Positions 37,701 to 46,787 of a stretch of DNA of 64,000 bases are shown here, piece by piece; within the stretch, counting starts at the first letter, position 1, and every line of letters starts with the position of its first letter. Made by a program: the position numbers and the translations under genes. The notes under the pieces were generated by a model. That model ran no database searches, was not told where the DNA came from, and saw nothing but the letters and a program-made list of their open reading frames with translations. This DNA is from Stentor roeselii (lineage: Eukaryota; Ciliophora; Heterotrichea; Heterotrichida; Stentoridae): positions 46,406 to 110,405 of the forward strand of contig RSEH01000161.1 of assembly GCA_006503475.1 (NCBI GenBank). The letters are read 5' to 3'.

Positions 37701-38876
37701 TTTTGTACTATTATAAATAATATCCGAGTAGTACAATCTATCATTTAAACCACTAATAAAGTAAGTATGCCAAAAAAAACTTGTACAAATCCACATAAAA
37801 GTCTTTTCTTTGATAACAAGACTAATATTCCCTACGATATTATAATATTTTCCTAGTCTAAACAAGGTATAGTTCGAATCAGTTCCAGCCAATATCAAAT
37901 TTTCTTCACTCGTAGAAGAAACGTAAACTTTGTCGAATTTTTCAAAGTCAGAATTTATGTAAATTTCTGAAAAATCAAGACTAATCAATGCAAATCCTCC
38001 TTTAAACCCAACAAAAACAGAGTTATCATATGATATATTAATAGAAATTACATTTTGAGAGAATTGAGGTAAGAAAAGCACATCAACTATATCTAAAAGA
38101 TAATTTGTTTCAAACCTGAACATCTGTGACGTGGTAGGAACAATCACAAAATATGTGTTTTTTATGGAAAGTGAGAGCATTTCTGGAAAGTTTTCATCAG
38201 TTGATTTCACTAAAAAGAACTTCTTGTGCAGTTTAATATCAGAGATATCGCTCACATCGTAAAAATAAGCAAATCCTTCATTTTCTTCCCAGCCTGTTAT
38301 TAGTAATAATTCATCTATTATACCTTGAGTCATCACCACATTTCTGTTGGGTAAATCGGCCTGAATCTCTTGAGTTGAGGTCCAGTTAATATAAGATTCG
38401 TTATAATTTACCTGGATATATGAAAGTTTAAAAGATTCGGATAAAATCAAAATATAAGTGGTTAAAATACGGTCAATTATTTGAATTTGCAAAATATTTC
38501 CAGAAGCTAAATTATAAATTTCACCTAATCTAGGTTTAATAAGATCCAGCTCAAAAATATAAAGAGTTTCCGATGATGCATATATCAAAAATTCATTGAC
38601 TAAATACCCTTTCAAGATTAAAAACGATGAAATCTTTGAAGGAGATGTAATATTTAAACCAGTTTGAAAAACAGATTGATTTATACTTGAATAAGAGACT
38701 AGAATTTCTAAATTTTGTTCTGTATTGATTTCGAATTGGAGACTATCACCAAATAAGTAATCATCAAAGTTCAAAGTATATCTTTCGTCCTTTACCAAGA
38801 CAAATTCATTAGGCAAGGGCTTGATAGACCTCAACGACGAAACAAATGTAATTAAAAAGGCAATCAAACTAAACAT
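34779..38876 (-). CDS. Giant type I membrane protein, paralogue A
   Basis: A 1,365-residue protein: signal peptide (MFSLIAFLITFVSS), a very long extracellular part, one membrane span near the end (LLICIGTLLFSLILFVLV) and a short basic tail with VLFSYEK. The ectodomain is beta-rich with many N-x-S/T sites. A short motif recurs three times at about 40, 457 and 869: DDYLFGDSL, KEYLIGENL and DQLFLGQGL. The ~415-residue spacing suggests three units, each a beta-propeller-sized block bounded by an Ig/cadherin-like strand. The next gene (38951-42994) is a paralogue with the same plan. Role unknown; a cell-surface or adhesion protein is the simplest guess. Confidence 0.85.
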   Translation of the reverse strand: MFSLIAFLITFVSSLRSIKPLPNEFVLVKDERYTLNFDDYLFGDSLQFEINTEQNLEILVSYSSINQSVFQTGLNITSPSKISSFLILKGYLVNEFLIYASSETLYIFELDLIKPRLGEIYNLASGNILQIQIIDRILTTYILILSESFKLSYIQVNYNESYINWTSTQEIQADLPNRNVVMTQGIIDELLLITGWEENEGFAYFYDVSDISDIKLHKKFFLVKSTDENFPEMLSLSIKNTYFVIVPTTSQMFRFETNYLLDIVDVLFLPQFSQNVISINISYDNSVFVGFKGGFALISLDFSEIYINSDFEKFDKVYVSSTSEENLILAGTDSNYTLFRLGKYYNIVGNISLVIKEKTFMWICTSFFWHTYFISGLNDRLYYSDIIYNSTKLLITSSESEKSYILKVTQNEPYSVFYHNFTVKRPYNNLSGYIELVSDHLVIAEFKEFKSNVLVPLKEYLIGENLTVIYANSSLNEPEKQYFKITLESTGNLKKSREILGSFSNYTKIKSLLFPDNTYSAEIIFLYSSNILSIYLNSINNYTNTFSDIIIKEILFCGNLFVMYVEKTEKNEFQLMIFNFYFWENSIKNISLIEQCKTFLCSPLFIICQQEISTIIIDLDISYSFNESALSNSYFNNNITSMTINSYSLLMVIYEGYYLSLLFIPFLVYTNVDNPTIDIQLNYLATRIYCTNFNIIIEDTNNLLHIIDTSLTSRKMYKILKLSNIQTANHFLISETFGAFQIIDTSQLVTNSTISSVSLPNPVDFSSVFYSDTLNLYFLYEDSIVVYQLPSNYDNLNISITIQNLTSIDKIDYIANIDLEVANNFSTQCFLIPVLLYVNGETIFKNQTSIDRVQHEEMNYQCGEYREIPIDQLFLGQGLDVKISNPSKFVRLKERFNEKSELPFIDFDQVVYSQAFEVYVVNVKCNVTVFSDSLEKVSQTFIANIYEEFCMCNSIRIINEDEFLSFVLGCYIESLIFKGVDSIKYFENNLVFGRFSEKNVSIDQILKVPYWVGNIKTTAKVSGNFLLICTERFEVFDKNKFYSNHLIVVEGFADEQKTTAQIVDCDFGGIFGLNYYYLTDVEVTYDPMFNISYIYSLDFNFGLRIFSYSSGLCSAESVIQFNESHTGYSLSLCGNFLHAVTQDTDILIYSIQNRSQPFFLRKIQTFTELFKAVQGSMRCSSSSYPEYLLFQMITSENLTYLHLVDTQSNSMASTLKNYEICQSSSSLPLVSSEFLNDSKSLMIITSQFSKHFTINSFKLVINTGNDCHKSFTGNFSIDVSNANKRNDSTSFKIKVVVYSQGSFSSSSMNLWEMLLICIGTLLFSLILFVLVRKKILRSRSKKTKVLFSYEKNYFQEGAKLNKSFD

Positions 38877-38950
38877 TTTTTATATGATTGATTTAAATTA
38901 GGATTTGTTAAAGTTTTGAATAAATTATGATTTTTCTGAATTTTTAAGAA

Positions 38951-41900
38951 TTATTTGAGTTCAATCTCTTCATAGTTAAACAAAACTCTACGACGGGACT
39001 TTCGACATTTCGTTCTGATTAAGAAAAATGATAAAATCACTACAACTATCATTAAAATTCCTGAAATCACTATCACAGCGATTTCCCAACTACTTAAAGT
39101 GATTTTTTTAATTGAATTTTGTTCAAAATATTTAAGTTTCATTGAAAAGTTTGCAGAACTTTTAATATTATTCGAATTCCAGACAATAAGGCTGAAATTA
39201 GTTTCAATATTTTTATGGCAATTTTTTCTGAAGTCCATCAAAATTTTAAACGGACTGATCTTAAAAATCTGCACAAAAGATTGATTGATGATCATGAAAA
39301 ATCCAGAACTATTTAAAAAATCTGCATAGAGAGGTTGAGAATTGGTTGAAATCAAATAATTCGTCACAGTGCTCGTCATTTCATTAGAAATAGTATCATA
39401 AATATGAGCAAATACGCTTCCTTCAGAGTTGGTCATCTGGAAAAGAACGAATTGGGAATAGGAGTCGCTTGAACACCTGAGAGACCCTTGAACGGTTTTG
39501 AACAGGTTGGTGTAGATGTGAACTGTTGTCTGGTTAACTGGATATGTCCAATTGTTGAGGTAGTAGACTTCTAATTCTGTGTTTAGTTTAGAGAAGTAAA
39601 GTTGTTGACCGCATATTGTGAATGTAAAAGGCATTTTTTCACTTTTGATTGGAATTGAGTATCTTGCTTTACAGTTTTCTGGGGTTTCATTCAGGTTTAT
39701 GTCGAAAATTCTAAAACCGTAGTATAAGTCAAGGGTGTAGATGTAGTATAATTTGAATAAGGGGTCATAGTGAAGGTCAATATCTGCCAGATAATAGTAA
39801 TTTAATGAGTATAGACCTGAGTAACTACAGTGAATTGATCTTAGATTATATGTTTTATCTGCACCTGGGATTCCTATAATTAACGATAAATTACTACTGT
39901 AAAAAGTGTTTAAATCATAAAATGTAAATTGGTTTGATGCTGTTAATATGAATTCTCCTGAAACCTTTATGATTGACCTTATCATATCAATAGAATGATA
40001 TATTTTTAAAAAATCCAGAGTATATATCGCATTATTATTAATCCTGTACAAGTAAAGTAAATGTTCATAAAAACTAAAACTCTGATTATTGTTTATGTTT
40101 TTACTATTTATATCGCATCCAAAAGCAACTAATATTTCATCATCATCCTTTACAATTTCAACAGTTTTACACCTGCACTGAAAGTCAAAAGAAATAGTAA
40201 AATTAATCAAAACCTTCATATGAAGGTCAAAACAAACAATATTACACCCATCAACAGTAATAAAAATCTGAGACACTTTCGCATAAGCACAAGTTGTGAA
40301 GTTAAACCCATGACTTTTTTCAAATATCCTTGAAAATCTTTGATTAAGTGTGACAAAGTCCCCACCTTTAACCTGCCCATTGAGCCCTTGTCCAAGAAAG
40401 AGTTTGTCTACATTAATAGAGTGCATATCTCCACAATCAAAGTTCATTTCATTTAGTTGAACTAGACCAATTCCTGAAGAGTTTTTAAATATTGACTCCC
40501 CGTTGAAGTAGAGACTCATGGGTATCTTGAAAGGGTTGTTTTCAGAGAAATTTTGAATCTTTAGAGTGATGTAAGCCATTGATTTAATTACATCAATTCC
40601 TGTAAAGTTTGTAATATTTATTGAGATTTCGATGTCGTTGAAATTCGGACGGACATAGTAATGAAGAACTGAGGAATCATTTAAAATATAGAGATTTAAT
40701 GATTCGTTAATTACAGAAAATGTTAGAAAACCTGAAGATTCGAAATTGATATCAAGAATAGTTGAATTTGATAATGTTTGAGAAGTGTCTAGTATTTTTA
40801 TTCGTTTTGAATTGAATAAAATCAGAAAGTTTTGAATGAAGTGTAAGTCGAGGATATTAATGGATAAGAAAGTTTTAAGATATGTAAAGTTGCTATCATA
40901 AATTGACATACTTTTATTGGATTGATAAATTAAATAGTTTTGTCCTGAAAAAACTCTAAATCCTCTATTTTTCATTGTTTCATTTTGAAGTACTGTAAAT
41001 ACATTGTTGAATACATAATCATCTAACCTAACTTCAACTAAATATGATTTTTTGCATATAAATACTAAATTATTGAACTCATTCAAAGCAACGTCATTTA
41101 TTTGATCGAAAAAAAACTGAGTGCTGATTGAATACATTTTAGGAATTTGGTTAGACAATAGTGAAAAAATAGTCACTTGATACTCTTGCAGACAAATAAG
41201 ATAATTATTAGAACATGAGATTGAAAGACAATTTGAGCCCAAAGCTAGCACGTAACCTTTTTCTGGACTTTCGAAGTATTTAAAATAAAAAAGACCTGGA
41301 ATAGACCATTGAAAATAAACTAAAAATCCTGAACCACAACCAAACATTTTCTCAATAAAACTCTCCTGAAACACATAAGAATAGTTAAAATTTCCATCAA
41401 CATACACATAAAAGTTCGAATCATCATACAAAATAATTCCATAATCATAGTAAATAATCCCTTTATAATCCTTCTGACTTACCTGAAAACTTTCTTTTGA
41501 ACCAATTTTTTCTATAGATTTTTTCGAAATACTAAAAAAATTGGCATATTTGTTATCGACTGAAACTTCAACTGAATTAATTGTTACATTGTTTCCCACC
41601 ATGTATTCTTTTAAAGGAATCGAAGTAAATGATTGAAAATTCTGAAATTCAGCTTCAGCTGGAGGAACTTGTAAAATTAAAGGTATTCCTACATTTTTCA
41701 TCTTTAATATTTCGATTTTAACGCCTGTTGTAACTGATTCATAAGGAAAAAATTGAACTGCAGTTAATTGAAAATGATTTTTGGTCTTAATTACTGCTTT
41801 AAGAATGGGCTCTTGAAATACAATGCTTATTATTTTTAAATTATCTTGAGCCCCATAAATGAATAGGTCATGAGTTTTGTTGCTGATGACTGTCCACATA

Positions 41901-42994
41901 AATGATGAAGTTTCTTTTATGGAAAAACTTGCATTCGAGAGGATGTTGTAATGGGGACCTATTTTAAAAAGGGTATAGACTGAGTCTTTGTGTGATAAAA
42001 CCCATTCGTTGTTCTTTATGGACTCGACAAAAATCTTGCTGTAAAAATTTGTTCCTGTCTTAATAAAAACTTCAGCAAGATTACTATCAACTATCATAAA
42101 ACCTGTTGATATTCCTATGATCAATCTTTGATGATCTGAACTCAATTTGAAGGAAGAAACGCCACTAGCGAAATTCGATGATTTTAAAAAGTCTTCTATT
42201 GAAACATAATCATCACTAATTAAATACTTTATCAACCTTGACTCTTTACAAGAAATAACATAATGATAAGACCCATTAGACACAGCAAATATTTTCTGAA
42301 GTGGTTGTTCATTATTGTCTGAAATAATTAAATTCTCTATCGGAATAGCTTTCTCGAAATCAGAAACTCTATAAAAATAAGCAAGACTCTTATTCTGGCT
42401 ATATCCGGTTATTAACAAATAAGATGTTATATTCCCTTCTCCTACATATATAGGCTCTTCCGGTAAGTCGATTATAATCGTATTAAACTTTTCCAATGTT
42501 GGAAAATTTTCATTATTTCTGTTAATTTTAGCAAACATCATTGTTCTAACTGTTGTAAGAATCAATAAATAATCCATATTCTGCTGATTAATCAACTGTA
42601 GTTGCTGAATAGGGCTTATCACAGTTGATGATGTATTAGAGGTCAACTTGCATGTGTTTATGTAGAAAAGAACAATTGTAGAGTTATAATAATAAAGCAA
42701 TGTACTCAACTTTGATCTGTAGTTTGATGAAAGGACGATGAATGAAGAAATGCTTGTTGGGTACTCAAAAGAGGAGTTTAAAGGAATTAAGTAGTTGTTC
42801 TGGCTTGAGTTAGAATTGATAAGCTCAAGATTGTAAGTCGGATTCATCGTGTAATAAAGACTATCCCCGATGAAATAGTTGTTTAATCTAATAATGTAGA
42901 CTTCAGCTTTCGAAAGAAGTATCTCCTTTTCAAAATTACCAAGCTGGATAATTGAAAAAGACAATTCAATGCAAAGAAAGTAAAAAATCATCAT
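38951..42994 (-). CDS. Giant type I membrane protein, paralogue B
   Basis: A 1,347-residue protein laid out like its downstream neighbour: signal peptide (MMIFYFLCIELSFS), a long N-glycosylation-rich ectodomain, one membrane span (AVIVISGILMIVVVILSFFL) and a basic tail with VLFNYEE. The triple motif is present at about 38, 460 and 863: NNYFIGDSL, KEYMVGNNV and DKLFLGQGL. Shared stretches with paralogue A include LRCSSDSYSQ/LRCSSSSYPE and the region around SLNYYYLADID. The two genes are 74 bp apart in the same direction, so they arose by tandem duplication; the divergence shows that it is old. Confidence 0.85.
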   Translation of the reverse strand: MMIFYFLCIELSFSIIQLGNFEKEILLSKAEVYIIRLNNYFIGDSLYYTMNPTYNLELINSNSSQNNYLIPLNSSFEYPTSISSFIVLSSNYRSKLSTLLYYYNSTIVLFYINTCKLTSNTSSTVISPIQQLQLINQQNMDYLLILTTVRTMMFAKINRNNENFPTLEKFNTIIIDLPEEPIYVGEGNITSYLLITGYSQNKSLAYFYRVSDFEKAIPIENLIISDNNEQPLQKIFAVSNGSYHYVISCKESRLIKYLISDDYVSIEDFLKSSNFASGVSSFKLSSDHQRLIIGISTGFMIVDSNLAEVFIKTGTNFYSKIFVESIKNNEWVLSHKDSVYTLFKIGPHYNILSNASFSIKETSSFMWTVISNKTHDLFIYGAQDNLKIISIVFQEPILKAVIKTKNHFQLTAVQFFPYESVTTGVKIEILKMKNVGIPLILQVPPAEAEFQNFQSFTSIPLKEYMVGNNVTINSVEVSVDNKYANFFSISKKSIEKIGSKESFQVSQKDYKGIIYYDYGIILYDDSNFYVYVDGNFNYSYVFQESFIEKMFGCGSGFLVYFQWSIPGLFYFKYFESPEKGYVLALGSNCLSISCSNNYLICLQEYQVTIFSLLSNQIPKMYSISTQFFFDQINDVALNEFNNLVFICKKSYLVEVRLDDYVFNNVFTVLQNETMKNRGFRVFSGQNYLIYQSNKSMSIYDSNFTYLKTFLSINILDLHFIQNFLILFNSKRIKILDTSQTLSNSTILDINFESSGFLTFSVINESLNLYILNDSSVLHYYVRPNFNDIEISINITNFTGIDVIKSMAYITLKIQNFSENNPFKIPMSLYFNGESIFKNSSGIGLVQLNEMNFDCGDMHSINVDKLFLGQGLNGQVKGGDFVTLNQRFSRIFEKSHGFNFTTCAYAKVSQIFITVDGCNIVCFDLHMKVLINFTISFDFQCRCKTVEIVKDDDEILVAFGCDINSKNINNNQSFSFYEHLLYLYRINNNAIYTLDFLKIYHSIDMIRSIIKVSGEFILTASNQFTFYDLNTFYSSNLSLIIGIPGADKTYNLRSIHCSYSGLYSLNYYYLADIDLHYDPLFKLYYIYTLDLYYGFRIFDINLNETPENCKARYSIPIKSEKMPFTFTICGQQLYFSKLNTELEVYYLNNWTYPVNQTTVHIYTNLFKTVQGSLRCSSDSYSQFVLFQMTNSEGSVFAHIYDTISNEMTSTVTNYLISTNSQPLYADFLNSSGFFMIINQSFVQIFKISPFKILMDFRKNCHKNIETNFSLIVWNSNNIKSSANFSMKLKYFEQNSIKKITLSSWEIAVIVISGILMIVVVILSFFLIRTKCRKSRRRVLFNYEEIELK

Positions 42995-43097
42995 ATTATT
43001 AATTAAATGTTCTCATCACCTATAAATAACAAAATTATCGAATCTAAGTCTTAATGCAAATTTTATTATTTCTATCACAAAAATATTATTTTTGTTC

Positions 43098-43571
43098 TCA
43101 CCAGCCTGAAATCGATTCATTCTTAAGAAGATTTTCAATACTTGATCTTCTCTTCGTAATTACTGGTAAACTTGTTTTTTTAAGTGAAATTTTTGGTTTA
43201 TTTAACAAGTTTTCATTAACTGCCTTTGGTTTATCAAGACGAATTGACCTTTGAGAATTGTAAATCTCATAGTTTAGTGGAGGAAGCATCGAAAAATCCT
43301 CATCTAATATAAGAGAAAATTGCTTTGATAAGTGTTTTTTTCTTATAACTGGATTTTTTCTGGATTCTTGAAGTTTTAAATCGAATTTGAGTTCGTTGTT
43401 CAGGTCTTGTTCGATTCCGAAAACTTTTCTCAAATTTGAAGCTCTTCTGTAAAACATTTCAGGGTCAAATATATTTTTTCCTGAATTTTGAACAAAGTGC
43501 CTCCTTGATGTTGATATTTTAGGGTGTCTAAAAAATCGATTAGAATGAATTTTTCCATCCATTATTTGCAT
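43098..43571 (-). CDS. Hypothetical basic protein
   Basis: A 157-residue, Lys/Arg/Ser-rich protein with no recognised domain, membrane span or clear coiled coil. Segments such as FFRHPKISTSRRHFVQ and RSIRLDKPKAVN suggest a disordered basic protein. The first ATG follows AATAA directly, like other starts here. Confidence 0.62.
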   Translation of the reverse strand: MQIMDGKIHSNRFFRHPKISTSRRHFVQNSGKNIFDPEMFYRRASNLRKVFGIEQDLNNELKFDLKLQESRKNPVIRKKHLSKQFSLILDEDFSMLPPLNYEIYNSQRSIRLDKPKAVNENLLNKPKISLKKTSLPVITKRRSSIENLLKNESISGW

Positions 43572-43671
43572 TTATTGAATATGCTTTGAAATAATCACTG
43601 CCTGGAAAATCTATCATCTTTATCATAAATAAAGTTTTCCAAAAATGACCTGAAAGATATGTAGTATCTAA

Positions 43672-44094
43672 ATGATTCTTCTCGTCCTAACTCTCTCCTC
43701 AGCTTGCGAAGTAGGCCAAGTCCCCGAAGGTGAAGGCTGTAAAGACATCTGCTACCAAAAATACTTCAACCCACTAAAAAACCAATGCGAAGATTACAAT
43801 TCATGCGAATCCTGGGAGTATCTAAACCTAACAAGCAACACCTGCCATTCAACTTGTCCTAACGGGTACTATTTAAACGGGGCCTGCACCTGCTACGCAG
43901 GTTTTAAGCTTTCATCTGAGACCTGTGAATACGACGAGCAGTCCGAAAGAACAAAAGACTCAGCATTAGGTTTAGACTGGTTTATTTGGGGACTTGTCGT
44001 GATACTTTCAATTAACCTTCTTTACTTGATAGTGAGTTGCTGCTACTACAAAAGAAAGCAAAAGAAGGTGTATTCGAATGGATTACAAGTCTAG
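43672..44094 (+). CDS. Small Cys-rich (EGF/furin-like) type I membrane protein
   Basis: A 140-residue protein with a short signal peptide (MILLVLTLSSA), an ectodomain of about 90 residues holding 12 cysteines (CKDICYQKY, CESWEYL, CHSTCPNGYYLNGACTC), one membrane span (FIWGLVVILSINLLYLIVSC) and a basic tail. The Cys pattern is like the short Cys-rich repeats common in ciliate surface proteins, similar to EGF or furin-like modules. Confidence 0.85.
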   Translation: MILLVLTLSSACEVGQVPEGEGCKDICYQKYFNPLKNQCEDYNSCESWEYLNLTSNTCHSTCPNGYYLNGACTCYAGFKLSSETCEYDEQSERTKDSALGLDWFIWGLVVILSINLLYLIVSCCYYKRKQKKVYSNGLQV

Positions 44095-44130
44095 CAAGTT
44101 ATAATAAACTTAATTATTGGAAATATTGAG

Positions 44131-44649
44131 TTATGGCTTCATTGTTCCTCCTCGAAGCCTTGGCTTTTGGCTGCGGATCACAGGCAAAGGAAGTCTTTTT
44201 CCGTCTCTTCCTATAGGTTGTTTGGCTTGAAGAGCTTTTAAATATTTTTCTCGCTCTAACTCAAGATTAGACTTACCTTCTCTTCTCTTTTGAGGAGGTT
44301 TTTGAAAATTTTTTATTGAATTGTTCACCATTTTAAGCGAATCACTCCGATGCAACGGCTCGAGTTGCAAAGAAGAATAGTTTGACTGAAAAGGATCCAC
44401 AGAGAGAGAAGGGTTAAAAGACTCAAGTGATTGAATATGACGAAAAATGCTAGAAAATTTCATAGATTTTGCCTCAAGGTTTAAAATCCAAAGATCATTC
44501 GTCAAGTGGTCAAAATTTTCCTCCTTTGAAACCTTCCAAAACTCATCATCAATGATTTTCGCTTGAGGAATAGGAGGAAGTTTTAAATAAGAGTTAACTT
44601 TCCTTTTATATTCCGCCTTAGCTCTAACTTCTGAAAGCATTTGATACAT
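44131..44649 (-). CDS. Hypothetical basic protein
   Basis: A 172-residue protein with a helical N-terminus, a Ser-rich middle and a basic, Pro-containing C-terminus (LPLPVIRSQKPRLRGG). No recognised domain. Function unknown. Confidence 0.62.
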   Translation of the reverse strand: MYQMLSEVRAKAEYKRKVNSYLKLPPIPQAKIIDDEFWKVSKEENFDHLTNDLWILNLEAKSMKFSSIFRHIQSLESFNPSLSVDPFQSNYSSLQLEPLHRSDSLKMVNNSIKNFQKPPQKRREGKSNLELEREKYLKALQAKQPIGRDGKRLPLPVIRSQKPRLRGGTMKP

Positions 44650-44703
44650 AACCTGTTTTATTAAATCACTTCTTCTTAACCTTATGAAAATTTTGTTATA
44701 AAC

Positions 44704-45453
44704 ATGAGGTGTGCCTGGCTAGAAAATTCTCCAAGTTCTCGTTCAAGTTTGTCGGTGACTTTGCATTCAAATACAGAAGTTCAAAGCAAGACGAACCCTT
44801 TGGACTCGAAATATAGTTCTCAATGGCGAGGAATGACTTTGTTGTCAGGAGAATCAACCAGGTCGAAGTCTCCAATTGATCGTGAACGTCATAGTTCAAT
44901 TTCCTTAAGGACCCTGGACCCAAGTCTTCAAGATGATTCCAGCCCAGTGAGTCGAACCCGTCGAATCCACACCCCAACCCTATCAGTGACCGAGTTGCCT
45001 TCTCGCAAGAAGAAATTCGAGGTTTCAGGTAAATTCCTCCAAAAAAACTCTTACAGCCCAAACAACCCTCTAGTCCCAAGGACTCTAGAAACCCAATACA
45101 AGCAAGAAGCCATGACTCCAGAAAGACCAAAAACTCCTCAAATCCAAAAAAAGATGACAAAAAAAGGAATAAAAGACCGACAAGGAAACCTTCTCGGAGA
45201 TGCAGACCCTCCAAAGCAACGACTAAAGACCAAGGTTGACTTCGTGTCTCACATCACTGCGCTTCCTGGAAAACTGAAAGTCGAGGTGCCTCTAGCGAAA
45301 ACAGGAGACATTGAGCGATACAGAGCGCGTCAGATGCTAAGAACAGAGCCGAAACCAGACCGTTACAGCAAACAAATGATAGAAGGCCAAGGGAAATGGA
45401 AAAGTTCCATCGACATCTTAAAAAACGTCGTGTCTAGTAAATCTAATTCATAA
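44704..45453 (+). CDS. Hypothetical disordered basic protein
   Basis: A 249-residue protein rich in Ser, Arg, Lys and Pro, likely disordered, with motifs such as RSKSPIDRERHSS and TPERPKTPQ that look like proline-directed phosphorylation sites. No domain recognised. Its TAA stop overlaps the ATG of the following RBR gene by one base (TAATG at 45451-45455). Confidence 0.66.
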   Translation: MRCAWLENSPSSRSSLSVTLHSNTEVQSKTNPLDSKYSSQWRGMTLLSGESTRSKSPIDRERHSSISLRTLDPSLQDDSSPVSRTRRIHTPTLSVTELPSRKKKFEVSGKFLQKNSYSPNNPLVPRTLETQYKQEAMTPERPKTPQIQKKMTKKGIKDRQGNLLGDADPPKQRLKTKVDFVSHITALPGKLKVEVPLAKTGDIERYRARQMLRTEPKPDRYSKQMIEGQGKWKSSIDILKNVVSSKSNS

Positions 45454-46676
45454 TGGAAACCTTAAAAACCTGCTCATCTTTCCTTCAAGAAGCTCTAAAC
45501 AACCACTCAGCAGTAGTCCTTTCAGAAACAATGAAACTTTTCCTTTCTAAATTCTCATCACTTGCCCAGATGTCAAACTGTGAAGTGCGAGTAAAAGTGA
45601 AGCCAAATGGAATTAAATGTCTTGCCTGTGGAAAGCTTGTAAAGCGCTCAGATGCATCAAAGGCTATTATTTTCTACTGCAACCCTTCAGAGCACCTGAT
45701 GTGTTCAGCACAATGCCTGAGAAGCCACTCGTTATTCTGCACCAACAACAGTCTATTCGACCTTCACAACGTGACCTGCCCCGTCTGTCAAGTCCCGATC
45801 CAGCCAGATCTAATCCACGAGGCCTTCGATCACAAAATCGAAATGCTTCAAAACGACGCCTGCGACCGTGCCTTGAACAACCTGCTGAATGAAGAAGAAA
45901 AAAAAGAACTAGTTGCGAAATTTCAATGCGAGATTTGCTACAACCATTACAAAGTAACTGACGGAATCACTTTAGAATGTGATCATCGCTTTTGCTCTAC
46001 TTGCATCAACCAGCTCTGTGTAAGCAACATTGAATCAGGGCAGGTCAGTGAAAAAAGCATGAGTTGTCCTCAGTGTCAAACTTTGATGACTATGTACGAA
46101 ATTCAAGATATTGTTGGAGATGAGTTGTTTCAAAAGTTTCAAAAGTTTCTGCTTCGTGGGTTTAAAGTCGCTGAAGACGACCCGAATACAAAAATTTTTA
46201 ATTGTCCTGGACTTGACTGTGAGTTCTTTTGTATGTATGAAGTAGGAATTGAAAATATTGAATGTCCTAAGTGCTTTTTAGTCACTTGCCCGAAATGTAG
46301 TCAAAAGGCTCATCAGGGAATGACTTGTGAAGAGTTTAAAGTTTCGAGGAATGTTGATCAGAGTGATTTGATGCTTGAAAGACTTTTAGTGCAAGAAGGG
46401 ATTATTAGGTGTCCGAGTTGTGGGACTCCTGTCCAGAGGATCAGTGGATGTGAGTTCATGGTTTGTTCTTCTAGTGTTTGCCAGTCGAAAACTTACTTTT
46501 GTTATGACTGTGGAAAGAAACTTGAAAGAGATCATGAAATTCATAATTGTGATAAAAGTCTTAGAATGGCTCCTCAACAGAGAATTGATATTGGAAGGAA
46601 TAGACCTAATCGAAGATTAAATCCTAGAAGGGTACCGGGATTTAGAAATTTATTTGGAAGGAGAGGGAAAAAGTAG
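45453..46676 (+). CDS. RBR (RING1-IBR-RING2) E3 ubiquitin ligase
   Basis: A 407-residue protein. A zinc-binding N-terminal part (CLACGKL...CPVCQVP) precedes the RBR unit. RING1 begins at about 159 (CEICYNH, ECDHRFCSTC, CPQC). The IBR has CPKCFLVTCPKC and HQGMTC. RING2 begins at about 320 (CPSCGTPVQRISGC, CYDC). Cys333 sits where RBR enzymes carry the catalytic cysteine that takes ubiquitin as a thioester before transfer. The last residues are Arg-rich. The first ATG overlaps the stop of the upstream gene; Met27 is a possible alternative start. Confidence 0.93.
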   Translation: METLKTCSSFLQEALNNHSAVVLSETMKLFLSKFSSLAQMSNCEVRVKVKPNGIKCLACGKLVKRSDASKAIIFYCNPSEHLMCSAQCLRSHSLFCTNNSLFDLHNVTCPVCQVPIQPDLIHEAFDHKIEMLQNDACDRALNNLLNEEEKKELVAKFQCEICYNHYKVTDGITLECDHRFCSTCINQLCVSNIESGQVSEKSMSCPQCQTLMTMYEIQDIVGDELFQKFQKFLLRGFKVAEDDPNTKIFNCPGLDCEFFCMYEVGIENIECPKCFLVTCPKCSQKAHQGMTCEEFKVSRNVDQSDLMLERLLVQEGIIRCPSCGTPVQRISGCEFMVCSSSVCQSKTYFCYDCGKKLERDHEIHNCDKSLRMAPQQRIDIGRNRPNRRLNPRRVPGFRNLFGRRGKK

Positions 46677-46787
46677 AATTTTAGATATTTTATGAATATT
46701 AAGGAATGTTTAGTGTTAGGAATTTAGAATGTTTAAAAAGTTGGTAATAAAAGATATGTGATTAAATTTTAGGAGATGATAAAATTA

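Noticed and set aside
45440-45470. Programmed frameshift joining the disordered protein to the RBR ligase
   Set aside because: Two complete proteins with different composition meet at TAATG, and no slippery signal or intron of 15-16 nt was found; heterotrich +1 shifting is not established.
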